This document shows positions 32,663 through 41,115 of a DNA stretch of 64,000 bases, one piece after another. The number at the start of each line of letters is the position of its first letter. The first letter of the stretch is position 1. The DNA is from Lachnospiraceae bacterium. GTDB lineage: Bacteria; Bacillota; Clostridia; Lachnospirales; Lachnospiraceae. The position numbers and the translations under genes are program-made. The notes beneath the pieces are model-generated. The model saw only the letters and a list, made by a program, of their open reading frames with translations, did no database searches and was not told the origin of the DNA. The stretch is from NCBI GenBank assembly GCA_900766915.1, contig CAAFXE010000353.1, positions 1-64,000 on the forward strand, read 5' to 3'.

Positions 32663-34207
32663 ATGAAAAAGAGATTAAGCAAAATGATGTTGCTGGGAAT
32701 TGGGGCTGCCCTGCTGCTGACAGGATGTAAAAAGAAAGAAGAAGCCCCTGTAGCAGAAGAAACCCCGGAAATTATTGTGGAAGAAGTGGTACCGGAAACA
32801 CCGGAAGAAACTGAAAATGAAATTCCTCTTTCTATACATACAAAGGTAAATGATAAGACCTATTATTTTGAGGATGGGGAAAATGCCTATTTATACCTTC
32901 AATACTGTGATGTAACAGTGGAAGGTGATGGTTATGAAAAAGTAAAAAGAAATATTGAAAACTGGTCTCTGGAAAGAAGCGAAGGCCTTCGGAGTTTATA
33001 TACCTCCTTCGAGGAACAGGCAGTAGCTTCTGGTGCACAGGAACAGGAGGATTTTTACGGATATACGCTTTATCAGACGGTTCAGACTGCCAGGGTTGAT
33101 GACGCAGTGGTAAGTCTTTTGGATGATACTTCTCAGTATATTGGCGGAAATCATGGAGAGTTTTACAGGGAAGGAATCAACTTTGACACTCAAACAGGCA
33201 AAAGGCTGGAACTTTCCGAACTGTTTACAGATTACGATCATTTTATTGAGGATGCCAAAGAGAGGATCATTTATGAGTTAAAGGATCGTTATGAGGATGA
33301 ACTGGCAGCGGACTATGAATCGACTGTTCGTGCTATGTGGCAGGATGGGAAAGAGCCCCAGTGGTATTTGGATGCATCAGGAATTATCATTGTCCTGCAG
33401 GAGTATTCTGTAGGTGATTACTCTATGGGTGCTCCGGAAATATGTTTCCCCTACAGTGAATATAAAGCATACATAAAAGAAAACTATCTGCCTGCAGATG
33501 GTGATGGAGTGGCAATTTTTCAGGAAAATCAGGAGGTGTTTTTCACATTACCGGATACCCGGGAGAATGTGTCTTTAATGCTCCTTCGGGAGGAAGGAGA
33601 GGATGGAATCTCCTACAGTTCTTTGTGGCTTGGTCAAAGCGAATTAAAGCTGGAGGAATATCTGACATTAGGTAAATCCTATCTTGTCAGACACAATGGA
33701 GAAGTCTATTGTATGTTAGAGGTGGATCGTGCTTCCGATGATTATGAAACAAGTATTTATCGCCTGACAAATGGTATTATTGAGAAAATAGATATGATCA
33801 CAGCATCCATTGATGGAGGAAATATCAATTCTCATGAGGTAAAAATGGAATCCTGGATTTATTTTCTGGGAACCTACGGTGGCGTGAAAACCTACAATTT
33901 TCAGGATGGGGAACACTTTGTCACAGAGGATATGGAGTATCTTCTGGAAAGAAACCAGTATGTGTTAACGTCCAAAACAGATCTTCCGGTACAGTTAGAG
34001 GGCGAGGAGACAGAGAGTGTTCTTCCGGCGGGAAGCAATATTATTTTAAATGCCACAGACGGAGAGACCTATGTGAAGTTCACAATACAGGAGACCGGAC
34101 AGACCGGCACGATGATGGTGCAGAGGGATTCAAACGATTACTATCAGATCACGATCAACGGTATAAACGAGAACGCTTGTTTTGAGATGCTGCCCTATGC
34201 AGGCTAA
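32663..34207 (+). CDS. Lipoprotein with RsiV-like DUF3298 domain
   Basis: A 514-residue surface lipoprotein. Signal peptide MKKRLSKMMLLGIGAALLLTGC has acylated Cys22, followed by a Glu/Pro-rich spacer. Residues about 60-280 resemble the DUF4163/DUF3298 module of anti-sigma factor RsiV and related lipoproteins: SQYIGGNHGEFYREG, FDTQTGKRLELSELF and IIIVLQEYSVGDYSMGAPE. The C-terminal half (about 285-514) is a beta-rich region I do not recognise. There is no transmembrane or anti-sigma domain, so it is a ligand- or wall-binding candidate, not a sigma regulator. The start is the ATG at 32663, with AGAGGA six bases upstream. Confidence 0.82.
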   Translation: MKKRLSKMMLLGIGAALLLTGCKKKEEAPVAEETPEIIVEEVVPETPEETENEIPLSIHTKVNDKTYYFEDGENAYLYLQYCDVTVEGDGYEKVKRNIENWSLERSEGLRSLYTSFEEQAVASGAQEQEDFYGYTLYQTVQTARVDDAVVSLLDDTSQYIGGNHGEFYREGINFDTQTGKRLELSELFTDYDHFIEDAKERIIYELKDRYEDELAADYESTVRAMWQDGKEPQWYLDASGIIIVLQEYSVGDYSMGAPEICFPYSEYKAYIKENYLPADGDGVAIFQENQEVFFTLPDTRENVSLMLLREEGEDGISYSSLWLGQSELKLEEYLTLGKSYLVRHNGEVYCMLEVDRASDDYETSIYRLTNGIIEKIDMITASIDGGNINSHEVKMESWIYFLGTYGGVKTYNFQDGEHFVTEDMEYLLERNQYVLTSKTDLPVQLEGEETESVLPAGSNIILNATDGETYVKFTIQETGQTGTMMVQRDSNDYYQITINGINENACFEMLPYAG

Positions 34208-34211
34208 ATAA

Positions 34212-34267
34212 ACAAAAAGAATCTTTAGAAAATTTTTAGAATTTCCTGAAGGTTCTTTTTTGTTTTA
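34212..34267 (+). terminator. Probable terminator after the RsiV-like lipoprotein gene
   Basis: AAAAAGAATCTT and AAGGTTCTTTTTT are inverted with one mismatch and a long AT-rich loop, followed by GTTTT. Weaker than other terminators in the window. Confidence 0.55.
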
Positions 34268-34318
34268 CAGTTTATGTTATACTCATACATGAAACCACGA
34301 GGTCAGGAGGAACAGGTG

Positions 34319-35032
34319 ATGAAGGAAGCATTTCATGTATTGGTTGTAGAGGATGATGAGCAGATCCGTGACGGAATTGAAATCTATTTGAAAAGTCAGG
34401 GGTATGAGGTATCCAAAGCGGCCGATGGAATTGAAGGACTGGAAAAGCTTAGGGAAAAGGAGGTACATCTGGCAATCATAGACGTCATGATGCCAAGGAT
34501 GGACGGAATCCATATGGTGATGAAGCTTCGAAAGGAATACGATTTTCCGGTAATCATGCTTTCTGCAAAATCAGAAGAGGTGGATAAGATCATGGGACTG
34601 AATATGGGGGCGGACGATTATGTGACAAAACCATTTCAGCCGCTGGAGTTACTTGCCAGAGTCAATTCCCATTTAAGACGTTATAAACGTTTTATGGAAA
34701 TGACCGCTGCAGACAAAAAAGAGCCGGAAAATGTATACCGCATCGGAGGTGTGGAATTAAATGAAGACACCAAGGAAGTGCTGGTGGATGGCGAGCCGGT
34801 AAAGATGACTCCCATGGAATTTAAGATTTTGTCACTTCTTATGAGAAATCCGGGACGCGTTTTTTCCGCAGAGGAAATCTATGAAAGAGTTTGGAATGAG
34901 CGGGCCATCAATACGGATACTGTCATGGTTCATGTAAGAAAAATTCGGGAAAAAATAGAATATAACCCGAAGGAACCAAAATATTTAAAGGTGGTGTGGG
35001 GTGTTGGATACAAAATTGAAAAAATCTCATAA
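34319..35032 (+). CDS. Two-component response regulator, OmpR/PhoB family
   Basis: A 237-residue DNA-binding response regulator. The receiver domain has the acidic pair in VVEDDEQ (residues 10-15), phospho-acceptor Asp55 in AIIDVMMPRMDG, and Lys104 in YVTKPF. The C-terminal winged helix (about 140-237) reads KMTPMEFKILSLLMRNPGRV and VMVHVRKIREKIE. I chose the ATG at 34319, with AGGAGG eight bases upstream; a GTG one codon earlier is also possible. The kinase gene starts inside it, overlapping by 32 bases, so the pair is translationally coupled. The signal and target genes are not evident. Confidence 0.93.
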   Translation: MKEAFHVLVVEDDEQIRDGIEIYLKSQGYEVSKAADGIEGLEKLREKEVHLAIIDVMMPRMDGIHMVMKLRKEYDFPVIMLSAKSEEVDKIMGLNMGADDYVTKPFQPLELLARVNSHLRRYKRFMEMTAADKKEPENVYRIGGVELNEDTKEVLVDGEPVKMTPMEFKILSLLMRNPGRVFSAEEIYERVWNERAINTDTVMVHVRKIREKIEYNPKEPKYLKVVWGVGYKIEKIS

Positions 35033-37487
35033 ATTAAAAAATCTCATCATTGCTATGGTAGTTCTTTTGCCGGCACTTCTGCTGGTATGCCTGTATCCGA
35101 AGATGGAAGAGGCGGCCTATGCAAAGAAAGCTCAGTGGGAGCAAGAGTGGGATGAACGACAGAAGGAGTATGAAGAGCAGTATGCCGGGAACAAAGCTGA
35201 AAAAACTGTGGAAGTACCGGAGAACGAAGAAGCTTCTGAAGGTACAGAGGCAGTAGACGGAGCAGACATTACAGAAAATGCGGCAGAGACAGAAAGCATG
35301 TCAGCAACAGACAACGAGGCAGCAACGGAAAATGCAGAACCTACGGAAATTCCGTCTGAGTCAGAAACTGCAGATGTCCAAGAAGCAGAAGACACGAAAT
35401 CACAGTATTATATTCAGGACAATCTTGTCAATTATGCAGTAGAAGCCTGCTATTATGAATATGCCATGATGTTGCAGGATGCCCTGGGTGAAGAAGTCTC
35501 TACAGGTGTTTTGGAAGAATACGGATGGATCAATGATTACTATGAAATGATAGAAAGCACTCCTTATTATGTACAGTATCTGTATGATTCTGAAAACATT
35601 TATGAAAAAACGAACCAGCAGATGATTTCCCAGGAAGAAATAGAAATGCTTTTGAAAGAAAAAACTCTTGGGGATATGCGAAATACTCAGCTTCGTGGAA
35701 ACGGTTATTTAGGCTTCTTCTATCTGGAATTTGATGCTTATGGAAAAATTTCAGATATCCGTATGGAAGTTGCAAAGGGTGTAGACTATAATTCCCGTCT
35801 CTATGAAAGAGCAAAGTCATCTGTTGCCCAGTATGAAAAGAATGTGTTGGCGTTTGAATATGTGGAAGGATCGGAAATGGATTACAGACAGGTATGTCCG
35901 AAAAACTTCCGGGCAGTTTTCTTCCTTTTTGAAAATAACAGCCGGTTTGTGGAACAGTATTCTCTCTATGAAGATGTTTATGATCCGGACTTCAGACCGT
36001 ATTATGCTCCTTACGAATACTATTTTGCCACAGGAGCTTACTGGATCGTCCTGGCACTGGCAGTGTTTGTAGCCTTGGCGGCACTGATCCTTCCTTTCTT
36101 TAAAAAACTGGAAACAGGCTGGGAAAAACTGTTTTGCATGCCGTTAGAAGTCATTGTGGTGCTGATAGGTATTGGAATCAGCGGAGCCATAGGCATGGGA
36201 ATGGCCATGAGCTACAGTACCATGGAGTCCGTAACCCATGAGCTTTTAGTAGACGGCAATCAGATTGAACTGTTAGGCTATGTATTTTCACCTAAGCAGT
36301 GCTATGGCGGACTTTTAGTTTTAAATTTCCTTGGATGGGCAGCCTGCTTCTTTGCAGAATACATTTGCGTGGCACAGCTTCGCCAGTTCTTCTGCGGTCC
36401 GAAATATTATATCAAACACAGACTGTTAGGCGTTGTGTTCCTGCGTTGGATCTGGAGACAGTGTAAGAAGCTGTACAAATATGTGACAGACATTGATATC
36501 CATGAAAATCTGCACAAGAGTATCGTGAAGATCGTACTGGTAAACTTTGGAATCGTCACAGTGCTTTGCTGTCTGTGGTTTGCGGGAGTCTTCGGAGTCA
36601 TTGTTTATTCCATCGTGCTTTATATCCTGCTTCGCAAATATGGTAACAAACTGCAGAAACAGTACCAGAGCATCTTAAATGCCACAGGACAGATGGCAGA
36701 AGGAGACCTTCATATTACGCTGGAGGAAGATCTGGGAATCTTTGCACCTCTTGGAAAAGAGTTAGAAGGTGTGCAGCAGGGCTTTGCCAAAGCAGTAGCT
36801 GAGGAAGCAAAGAGTCAGAACATGAAAAGTGAGCTCATTACCAATGTGTCCCATGACTTAAAAACTCCGCTGACAGCCATTATCACCTATGTGGATCTTC
36901 TGAAAAATCCGGAGATCACAGAGGAAGAGCGAAGATCCTACATTGAAACACTGGATATGAAATCACAGAGATTAAAGGTACTCATTGAAGATCTGTTTGA
37001 AGTAAGCAAAGCGAATTCCGGAAACGTGAAAATGAATTTCATGGAAGTGGATGTGGTGAAGCTGATGAAGGAAGTGCGCGTAGAACTGGCCGATAAGATT
37101 GAGCAGAGCAATCTTGATTTTCGCTGGAATCTTCCAAAAGAGAAGGTAATCCTTGAATTAGACGGACAAAGAAGCTACCGTATTTTTGAAAATCTGATCA
37201 ATAATGCCATCAAATATGCCATGCCGTTTACGAGAGTTTACGTGGATATTTTAGACAAGGAATCGGAGGTAATTATTATCTTTAAAAACATGTCTGCCCA
37301 GGAATTAAACTTTGATGCAGAGCATCTGACCGAGAGATTTGTTCGGGGCGACAGCTCCAGAAATTCCGAAGGAAGCGGCTTGGGACTGGCAATTGCCAAG
37401 AGTTTCACAGAACTTCAGAACGGAAAATTTGATATTTCCATCGATGGAGACCTGTTTAAGGTTACCATTAATTTCCTGAAAAAATAG
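35001..37487 (+). CDS. Membrane sensor histidine kinase with large extracytoplasmic domain
   Basis: An 828-residue kinase, partner of the preceding regulator. One membrane segment at about 14-32 leads to a long extracytoplasmic part (33-345) whose beginning (about 50-130) is a low-complexity Glu/Ala/Thr-rich stretch. Further hydrophobic segments follow at about 346-366, 382-403, 435-455 and 509-544, then a HAMP-like linker. The HisKA motif NVSHDLKTPLTA places the phospho-acceptor at His618; the ATPase domain has NLINNAIKYA (N box) and SGLGLAIAK (G2 box). The GTG at 35001 lies within the regulator gene; a TTG follows directly and either could be used. The stimulus is unknown. A terminator follows. 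Confidence 0.9.
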   Translation: MLDTKLKKSHKLKNLIIAMVVLLPALLLVCLYPKMEEAAYAKKAQWEQEWDERQKEYEEQYAGNKAEKTVEVPENEEASEGTEAVDGADITENAAETESMSATDNEAATENAEPTEIPSESETADVQEAEDTKSQYYIQDNLVNYAVEACYYEYAMMLQDALGEEVSTGVLEEYGWINDYYEMIESTPYYVQYLYDSENIYEKTNQQMISQEEIEMLLKEKTLGDMRNTQLRGNGYLGFFYLEFDAYGKISDIRMEVAKGVDYNSRLYERAKSSVAQYEKNVLAFEYVEGSEMDYRQVCPKNFRAVFFLFENNSRFVEQYSLYEDVYDPDFRPYYAPYEYYFATGAYWIVLALAVFVALAALILPFFKKLETGWEKLFCMPLEVIVVLIGIGISGAIGMGMAMSYSTMESVTHELLVDGNQIELLGYVFSPKQCYGGLLVLNFLGWAACFFAEYICVAQLRQFFCGPKYYIKHRLLGVVFLRWIWRQCKKLYKYVTDIDIHENLHKSIVKIVLVNFGIVTVLCCLWFAGVFGVIVYSIVLYILLRKYGNKLQKQYQSILNATGQMAEGDLHITLEEDLGIFAPLGKELEGVQQGFAKAVAEEAKSQNMKSELITNVSHDLKTPLTAIITYVDLLKNPEITEEERRSYIETLDMKSQRLKVLIEDLFEVSKANSGNVKMNFMEVDVVKLMKEVRVELADKIEQSNLDFRWNLPKEKVILELDGQRSYRIFENLINNAIKYAMPFTRVYVDILDKESEVIIIFKNMSAQELNFDAEHLTERFVRGDSSRNSEGSGLGLAIAKSFTELQNGKFDISIDGDLFKVTINFLKK

Positions 37488-37492
37488 CTAAG

Positions 37493-37520
37493 AAAAGCCC
37501 CCGCTTTTAGGGGGCTTTTG
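37493..37520 (+). terminator. Terminator of the two-component operon
   Basis: AAAAGCCCCC and GGGGGCTTTT are perfect 10-base arms around GCTTTTA, with the T-run as the end of the stem. It separates the kinase gene from the nucleoside operon promoter 10 bases later. Confidence 0.92.
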
Positions 37521-37530
37521 TGCGTTTTCA

Positions 37531-37559
37531 TTGACAGAGAATCTTTCAAAATGTATAAT
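37531..37559 (+). promoter_or_regulatory. Consensus promoter of the nucleoside salvage operon
   Basis: Perfect TTGACA (37531-37536), a 17-base spacer and perfect TATAAT (37554-37559). The start codon of udp is 33 bases further on, so the leader is very short and leaves no room for a riboswitch. This is the strongest promoter match in the window. Confidence 0.92.
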
Positions 37560-37591
37560 AAAGCAGTATCAAATGACAGGAGAATGGGCTT

Positions 37592-38374
37592 ATGAAAAAT
37601 TATTCCGAAGCAGAAGATAAGCAGTATCATATTCAGGTAGGAAAAGGTGAAGTGGGCCGATATGTGATTCTGCCGGGAGATCCCAAGCGCTGTGCAAAGA
37701 TTGCGGCTTATTTTGATGAGCCAAAGCTGATTGCAGACAGCAGAGAGTATGTGACTTATACAGGAAAGCTTGATGGAGTACCCGTCAGTGTGACCTCTAC
37801 CGGTATTGGAGGACCGTCTGCTTCCATTGCAATGGAAGAGCTTTATCGTTGCGGGGCCGACACCTTTATTCGGGTTGGAACCTGTGGAGGAATGCAGCTT
37901 GATGTAAAAAGCGGTGATACTGTGATCGCTACGGGAGCGATCCGCATGGAAGGAACCAGTAAGGAATATGCACCGATTGAATTTCCGGCAGTTGCCAATC
38001 TTGATGTGACCAACGCCTTGGTACAGTCGGCAAAGGAATTAAAACAGCCCTGTCATGTGGGAGTGGTACAGTGCAAGGATGCATTTTACGGACAGCATGA
38101 GCCGGAAACGAAAGCTGTAGGCTATGAGCTGACAGCAAAATGGGAAGCATGGAAACGTCTGGGATGCCTGGCATCTGAGATGGAATCCGCAGCACTATTT
38201 GTGGTAGCAAGCAATCTGGGTGTCAGAGTCGGCTCTGTTTTTCTGGTGATGGCAAATCAGGAGCGTGAGAAGGAGGGGCTTCATAACCCGGTGGTTCACG
38301 ATACGGATATGGCTATTCGAATCGCGGTGGAAGCAATCCGCAAACTGATAAGAGAAGATCAGAAGTCAGATTAA
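37592..38374 (+). CDS. udp: Uridine phosphorylase
   Basis: A 260-residue NP-I family nucleoside phosphorylase that cleaves uridine (and deoxyuridine or thymidine) with phosphate to base and (deoxy)ribose-1-phosphate. Motifs are [14 protein letters not shown] (phosphate site), [25 protein letters not shown] and the MESAALF ribose-binding segment. The [13 protein letters not shown] insert, including the base-specificity loop, is of the Udp group, not the PNP group. GGAGAATG lies upstream of the ATG. It is the first gene of the operon that runs to udk. Confidence 0.93.
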   Translation: MKNYSEAEDKQYHIQVGKGEVGRYVILPGDPKRCAKIAAYFDEPKLIADSREYVTYTGKLDGVPVSVTSTGIGGPSASIAMEELYRCGADTFIRVGTCGGMQLDVKSGDTVIATGAIRMEGTSKEYAPIEFPAVANLDVTNALVQSAKELKQPCHVGVVQCKDAFYGQHEPETKAVGYELTAKWEAWKRLGCLASEMESAALFVVASNLGVRVGSVFLVMANQEREKEGLHNPVVHDTDMAIRIAVEAIRKLIREDQKSD

Positions 38375-38377
38375 ACC

Positions 38378-38395
38378 GGACAAGGTCCGTTTTAA
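38378..38395 (+). promoter_or_regulatory. Small hairpin between udp and the lipoprotein gene
   Basis: CGGAC-AAG-GTCCG followed by TTTT. A five-base stem is too weak for full termination but could reduce readthrough or trim the 3' end of udp mRNA. Confidence 0.4.
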
Positions 38396-38420
38396 TAATA
38401 TTTTCAAAAGGAGAAAGAAA

Positions 38421-39494
38421 ATGAAAAAGAAACTTTTAGCAGTTTTAATGGCAGCCACTATGGTATTATCCTTAACAGCATGTGGCGGCAACAAAGATGC
38501 AGGTACTACACAAACACCTGCAGGGGAAACAGCTGAGGCAGAAGAACCGGCTGCAGAACCGCTGAAAATCGGTCTTGTAACAGACTTAGGCGGTGTAGAA
38601 GACCAGTCCTTCAACCAGTCAGCGTGGGAAGGCTTACAGAGAGCAGCTAAGGATCTGGGCGTAGAAGTAAACTACTTACCATCTTCTACAGATGCAGACT
38701 ATGCTCCAAACATTGAAACATTTATCGATGAAGACTACGACCTGATCATCAGCGTTGGTTTCCTGTTAGCAGATGCTACAAGAGCAGCAGCTGAAGCAAA
38801 TCCGGATGTTAAATTTGCAATCATTGATGATGCAACCTGTGCAGATCTTGACAACGTTGCATGCTTAACCTTCAAGGTTGAACAGGCTACTTATCTGGTA
38901 GGTTATGTTGCAGGTATGATGACTGAAAAAGACAACATCGGTTTCGTACTTGGTATGGCATCTGACACAATGCATCCATTCGGTTATGGATACTGTGCAG
39001 GTGCAATTGATGCAAATCCTGAGATCAAATTACAGATGGCAAATGCCAACAACTTTGGTGACCCGGCAACAGGCTCTACTCTGACAACAAACTTTGTAAC
39101 AAATGGTGCTGATATCGTGTTCCACGCTGCTGGTGCTACAGGTACAGGTGTTATCTCCGAGTGCCAGGCAAAGGGTATCATGGCAATCGGTGTAGACTCT
39201 GACCAGAGCTACCTTGCTCCTGAAACAGTGATCACATCTGCTATGAAGCGTGTTGACAATGCGGTATACGCTACAGTAGAGGCACTTGTAAACGGTACTT
39301 ACGAAGGTGGTTTATCCGTATTTGATATCAACAACGGCGGTGTTGACATTGCTCCTACAAAAGATTTACTGTCAGATGATGTAATTGCAGCTGTTGAAGA
39401 TGTAAAAGCAAAACTGGAATCAGGTGAAATCACTGTTCCGGCTACAAAAGATGAATTTGAAGCTAAATACGGAGATGTTTACACATTAGACTAA
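38421..39494 (+). CDS. BMP-family nucleoside-binding lipoprotein
   Basis: A 357-residue substrate-binding lipoprotein of the BMP/PnrA (Med/TmpC) family, which binds purine and other nucleosides for ABC import. The signal peptide MKKKLLAVLMAATMVLSLTAC places the acylated Cys at residue 21, and an Ala/Glu/Pro-rich tether follows. Ligand-pocket segments are LVTDLGGVEDQSFNQSAWEG, ISVGFLLADATR, GFVLGMASDTMHPFGYG and FHAAGATGTGV. AAAGGAG precedes the ATG. Its ATPase and permeases are encoded after yjjI-yjjW at 41975-45519. A GC-rich stem-loop follows the gene, probably stabilising its mRNA so that the binding protein is made in excess. Confidence 0.93.
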   Translation: MKKKLLAVLMAATMVLSLTACGGNKDAGTTQTPAGETAEAEEPAAEPLKIGLVTDLGGVEDQSFNQSAWEGLQRAAKDLGVEVNYLPSSTDADYAPNIETFIDEDYDLIISVGFLLADATRAAAEANPDVKFAIIDDATCADLDNVACLTFKVEQATYLVGYVAGMMTEKDNIGFVLGMASDTMHPFGYGYCAGAIDANPEIKLQMANANNFGDPATGSTLTTNFVTNGADIVFHAAGATGTGVISECQAKGIMAIGVDSDQSYLAPETVITSAMKRVDNAVYATVEALVNGTYEGGLSVFDINNGGVDIAPTKDLLSDDVIAAVEDVKAKLESGEITVPATKDEFEAKYGDVYTLD

Positions 39495-39522
39495 TCCTGA
39501 ACATTTGTAACTTCAAGACAAT

Positions 39523-39547
39523 CCGCTGCCCCCTTTCGGGGCGGCGG
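39523..39547 (+). promoter_or_regulatory. GC-rich stem-loop after the binding-protein gene
   Basis: CCGCTGCCCC and GGGGCGGCGG (one mismatch) enclose CTTTC. It is followed by AAAAAATTT, not by T, so it is not a classical terminator; such stems downstream of binding-protein genes usually protect the upstream mRNA. Confidence 0.65.
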
Positions 39548-39570
39548 AAAAAATTTACGGAGGTAATAAG

Positions 39571-41115
39571 ATGAAAGCAATTTCTATGGAGCGTGTTAAT
39601 CAGACAAGGGAAACCATTCTTGAGACAATCAAAAGCCCAACACTGACTCATGAACAGAAAGTAAGCAATATGGCCGGACTTGCAGACTCCCTGATGGAAG
39701 TCTTAAATGTTCCGGAGGGCCTTGATGAGCTTTTGAATGTTCCAATGGAGGAAAAATGTATCTGTGACCTGTTTGAAGGGCATGCGCCGGTACGTCCTCG
39801 ATATATCATACCTGATTACGCCAGATTTATGAAAGAAGGAAGTAAATTTTTACAGCTTCCTGCGCCCGCAGATCTTTATGAAGCACTGAACAGTCTTTTA
39901 ATTTTTTACAAACATGTCCCCAGTGTTACCAATTATCCGGTGTATGTGGGACAGTTGGATGAGCTTTTAGAACCGTTTATTGATACGGTTTCAGAGGAAA
40001 CTGCGAAAAAGCTTTTGAAAAATTTCCTGATCCATGTGGATCGAACGGTGCTGGATTCTTTCTCTCATGCCAACATTGGACCGAAGGCTACAAAAGCAGG
40101 CTACCTTTTGCTGGAAGTTGAAAAGGAGCTGGAGCAGGCTGTACCGAATCTGACCTTGAAATATGAAGAAGGTGTGACAGAGGATGCATTCGCACTGGCA
40201 GCAGTGGACTGTGCGCTTCACAGTGCAAAACCAAGCTTTGCGAACCATAAAATGTTTTCCTCTGAACTGACAGAAAACTATGTGATTGCCAGCTGCTATA
40301 ATGGTTTGGCTTTAGGAGGCGGTTCTTATACACTTTGCCGTCTGATTCTTGGAAATATTGCAAAGAGGGCCAAAAACATTCAGGATTTTAAAGAACATCA
40401 ACTGCCCTATGTCTTAGATATCATGGCAAGATATATGGATGAGAGAATCCGTTTTGAAGTAGAAGAAAGTGGATTTTTTGAAAACAATTTCCTGGCAAAG
40501 GAAGGCTTTATCAGCAGAGATAAATTTACCGCCATGTTTGGACTGGTAGGTCTGGCAGAATGTGTGAACATACTTCTGGAAAAAGAAGGAATGAGCGGAA
40601 GATTTGGTCATGATGAAAATGCCAATGACCTTGGTGTGGAAATCATGGACATCATTGATGCATTTAATCAGAATCATACAAATCCCTATTGTGAAGTATC
40701 AGGAGGACACTTCCTGTTACATGCACAGGTTGGAATTGCAGAAGATGTAGGGGTTACACCGGGGACCAGAATTCCAATAGGGGAAGAACCGGAGGAACTG
40801 ATCGATCAGCTCCTTGTACTTAGCCGTTTCCATAAATATTTTCCATCAGGAACCGGAGACATTTTCCCAATTGATGTGACAGTACACAAAAACCCGGAAT
40901 ATGTCCTGGATATTGTAAAAGGTTCTTTCCGGAAAAATTTAAGATACTTATCTTTCTATTCCAGTGACAGTGATGTGATCCGTATTACCGGTTATCTGGT
41001 AAAGCGTTCTGAAATCGAAAAGCTTGAAAATGGTGAGGCGGTGCTTCAGGATACCACAGCTTTAGGTATGGGCGCTTGCCATAATGGACATATTTTAGAA
41101 AGAAAAGTACGTTAA
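39571..41115 (+). CDS. yjjI: YjjI family glycyl radical enzyme
   Basis: A 514-residue glycyl radical enzyme of the YjjI type, smaller than pyruvate formate-lyase. The radical loop near the C-terminus reads VIRITGYLVKRSEI, with Gly474 as the radical site. Cys242 in VIASCYNGLALGGG is the likely thiyl-forming catalytic cysteine. SFSHANIGPKATKAGYLLLE and GGHFLLHAQVG belong to the barrel core. I know of no established substrate. GGAGGTAATAAG precedes the ATG. The next gene (TAATG overlap) is its activase. It sits between the nucleoside-binding lipoprotein and the nucleoside ABC ATPase genes, and E. coli yjjI-yjjW also adjoins deoCABD, so a role in nucleoside or deoxyribose breakdown is a reasonable inference. 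It would be inactivated by oxygen. Confidence 0.88.
   Translation: MKAISMERVNQTRETILETIKSPTLTHEQKVSNMAGLADSLMEVLNVPEGLDELLNVPMEEKCICDLFEGHAPVRPRYIIPDYARFMKEGSKFLQLPAPADLYEALNSLLIFYKHVPSVTNYPVYVGQLDELLEPFIDTVSEETAKKLLKNFLIHVDRTVLDSFSHANIGPKATKAGYLLLEVEKELEQAVPNLTLKYEEGVTEDAFALAAVDCALHSAKPSFANHKMFSSELTENYVIASCYNGLALGGGSYTLCRLILGNIAKRAKNIQDFKEHQLPYVLDIMARYMDERIRFEVEESGFFENNFLAKEGFISRDKFTAMFGLVGLAECVNILLEKEGMSGRFGHDENANDLGVEIMDIIDAFNQNHTNPYCEVSGGHFLLHAQVGIAEDVGVTPGTRIPIGEEPEELIDQLLVLSRFHKYFPSGTGDIFPIDVTVHKNPEYVLDIVKGSFRKNLRYLSFYSSDSDVIRITGYLVKRSEIEKLENGEAVLQDTTALGMGACHNGHILERKVR

Noticed and set aside
35132..35395. Ser/Ala/Val-rich minus-strand frame opposite the acidic stretch of the sensor kinase
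   Set aside because: Composition is the mirror of the Glu/Ala/Thr-rich coding strand; no start signal.
37560..37591. Riboswitch in front of the nucleoside operon
   Set aside because: The leader is only about 25-32 bases, too short for any known purine or other riboswitch.
39571..41115. Anaerobic ribonucleotide reductase NrdD or pyruvate formate-lyase
   Set aside because: Too short (514 residues), no NrdD zinc-binding CxxC tail, no PFL Cys-Cys pair, and the activase has two extra ferredoxin clusters; order and sequence fit YjjI-YjjW.
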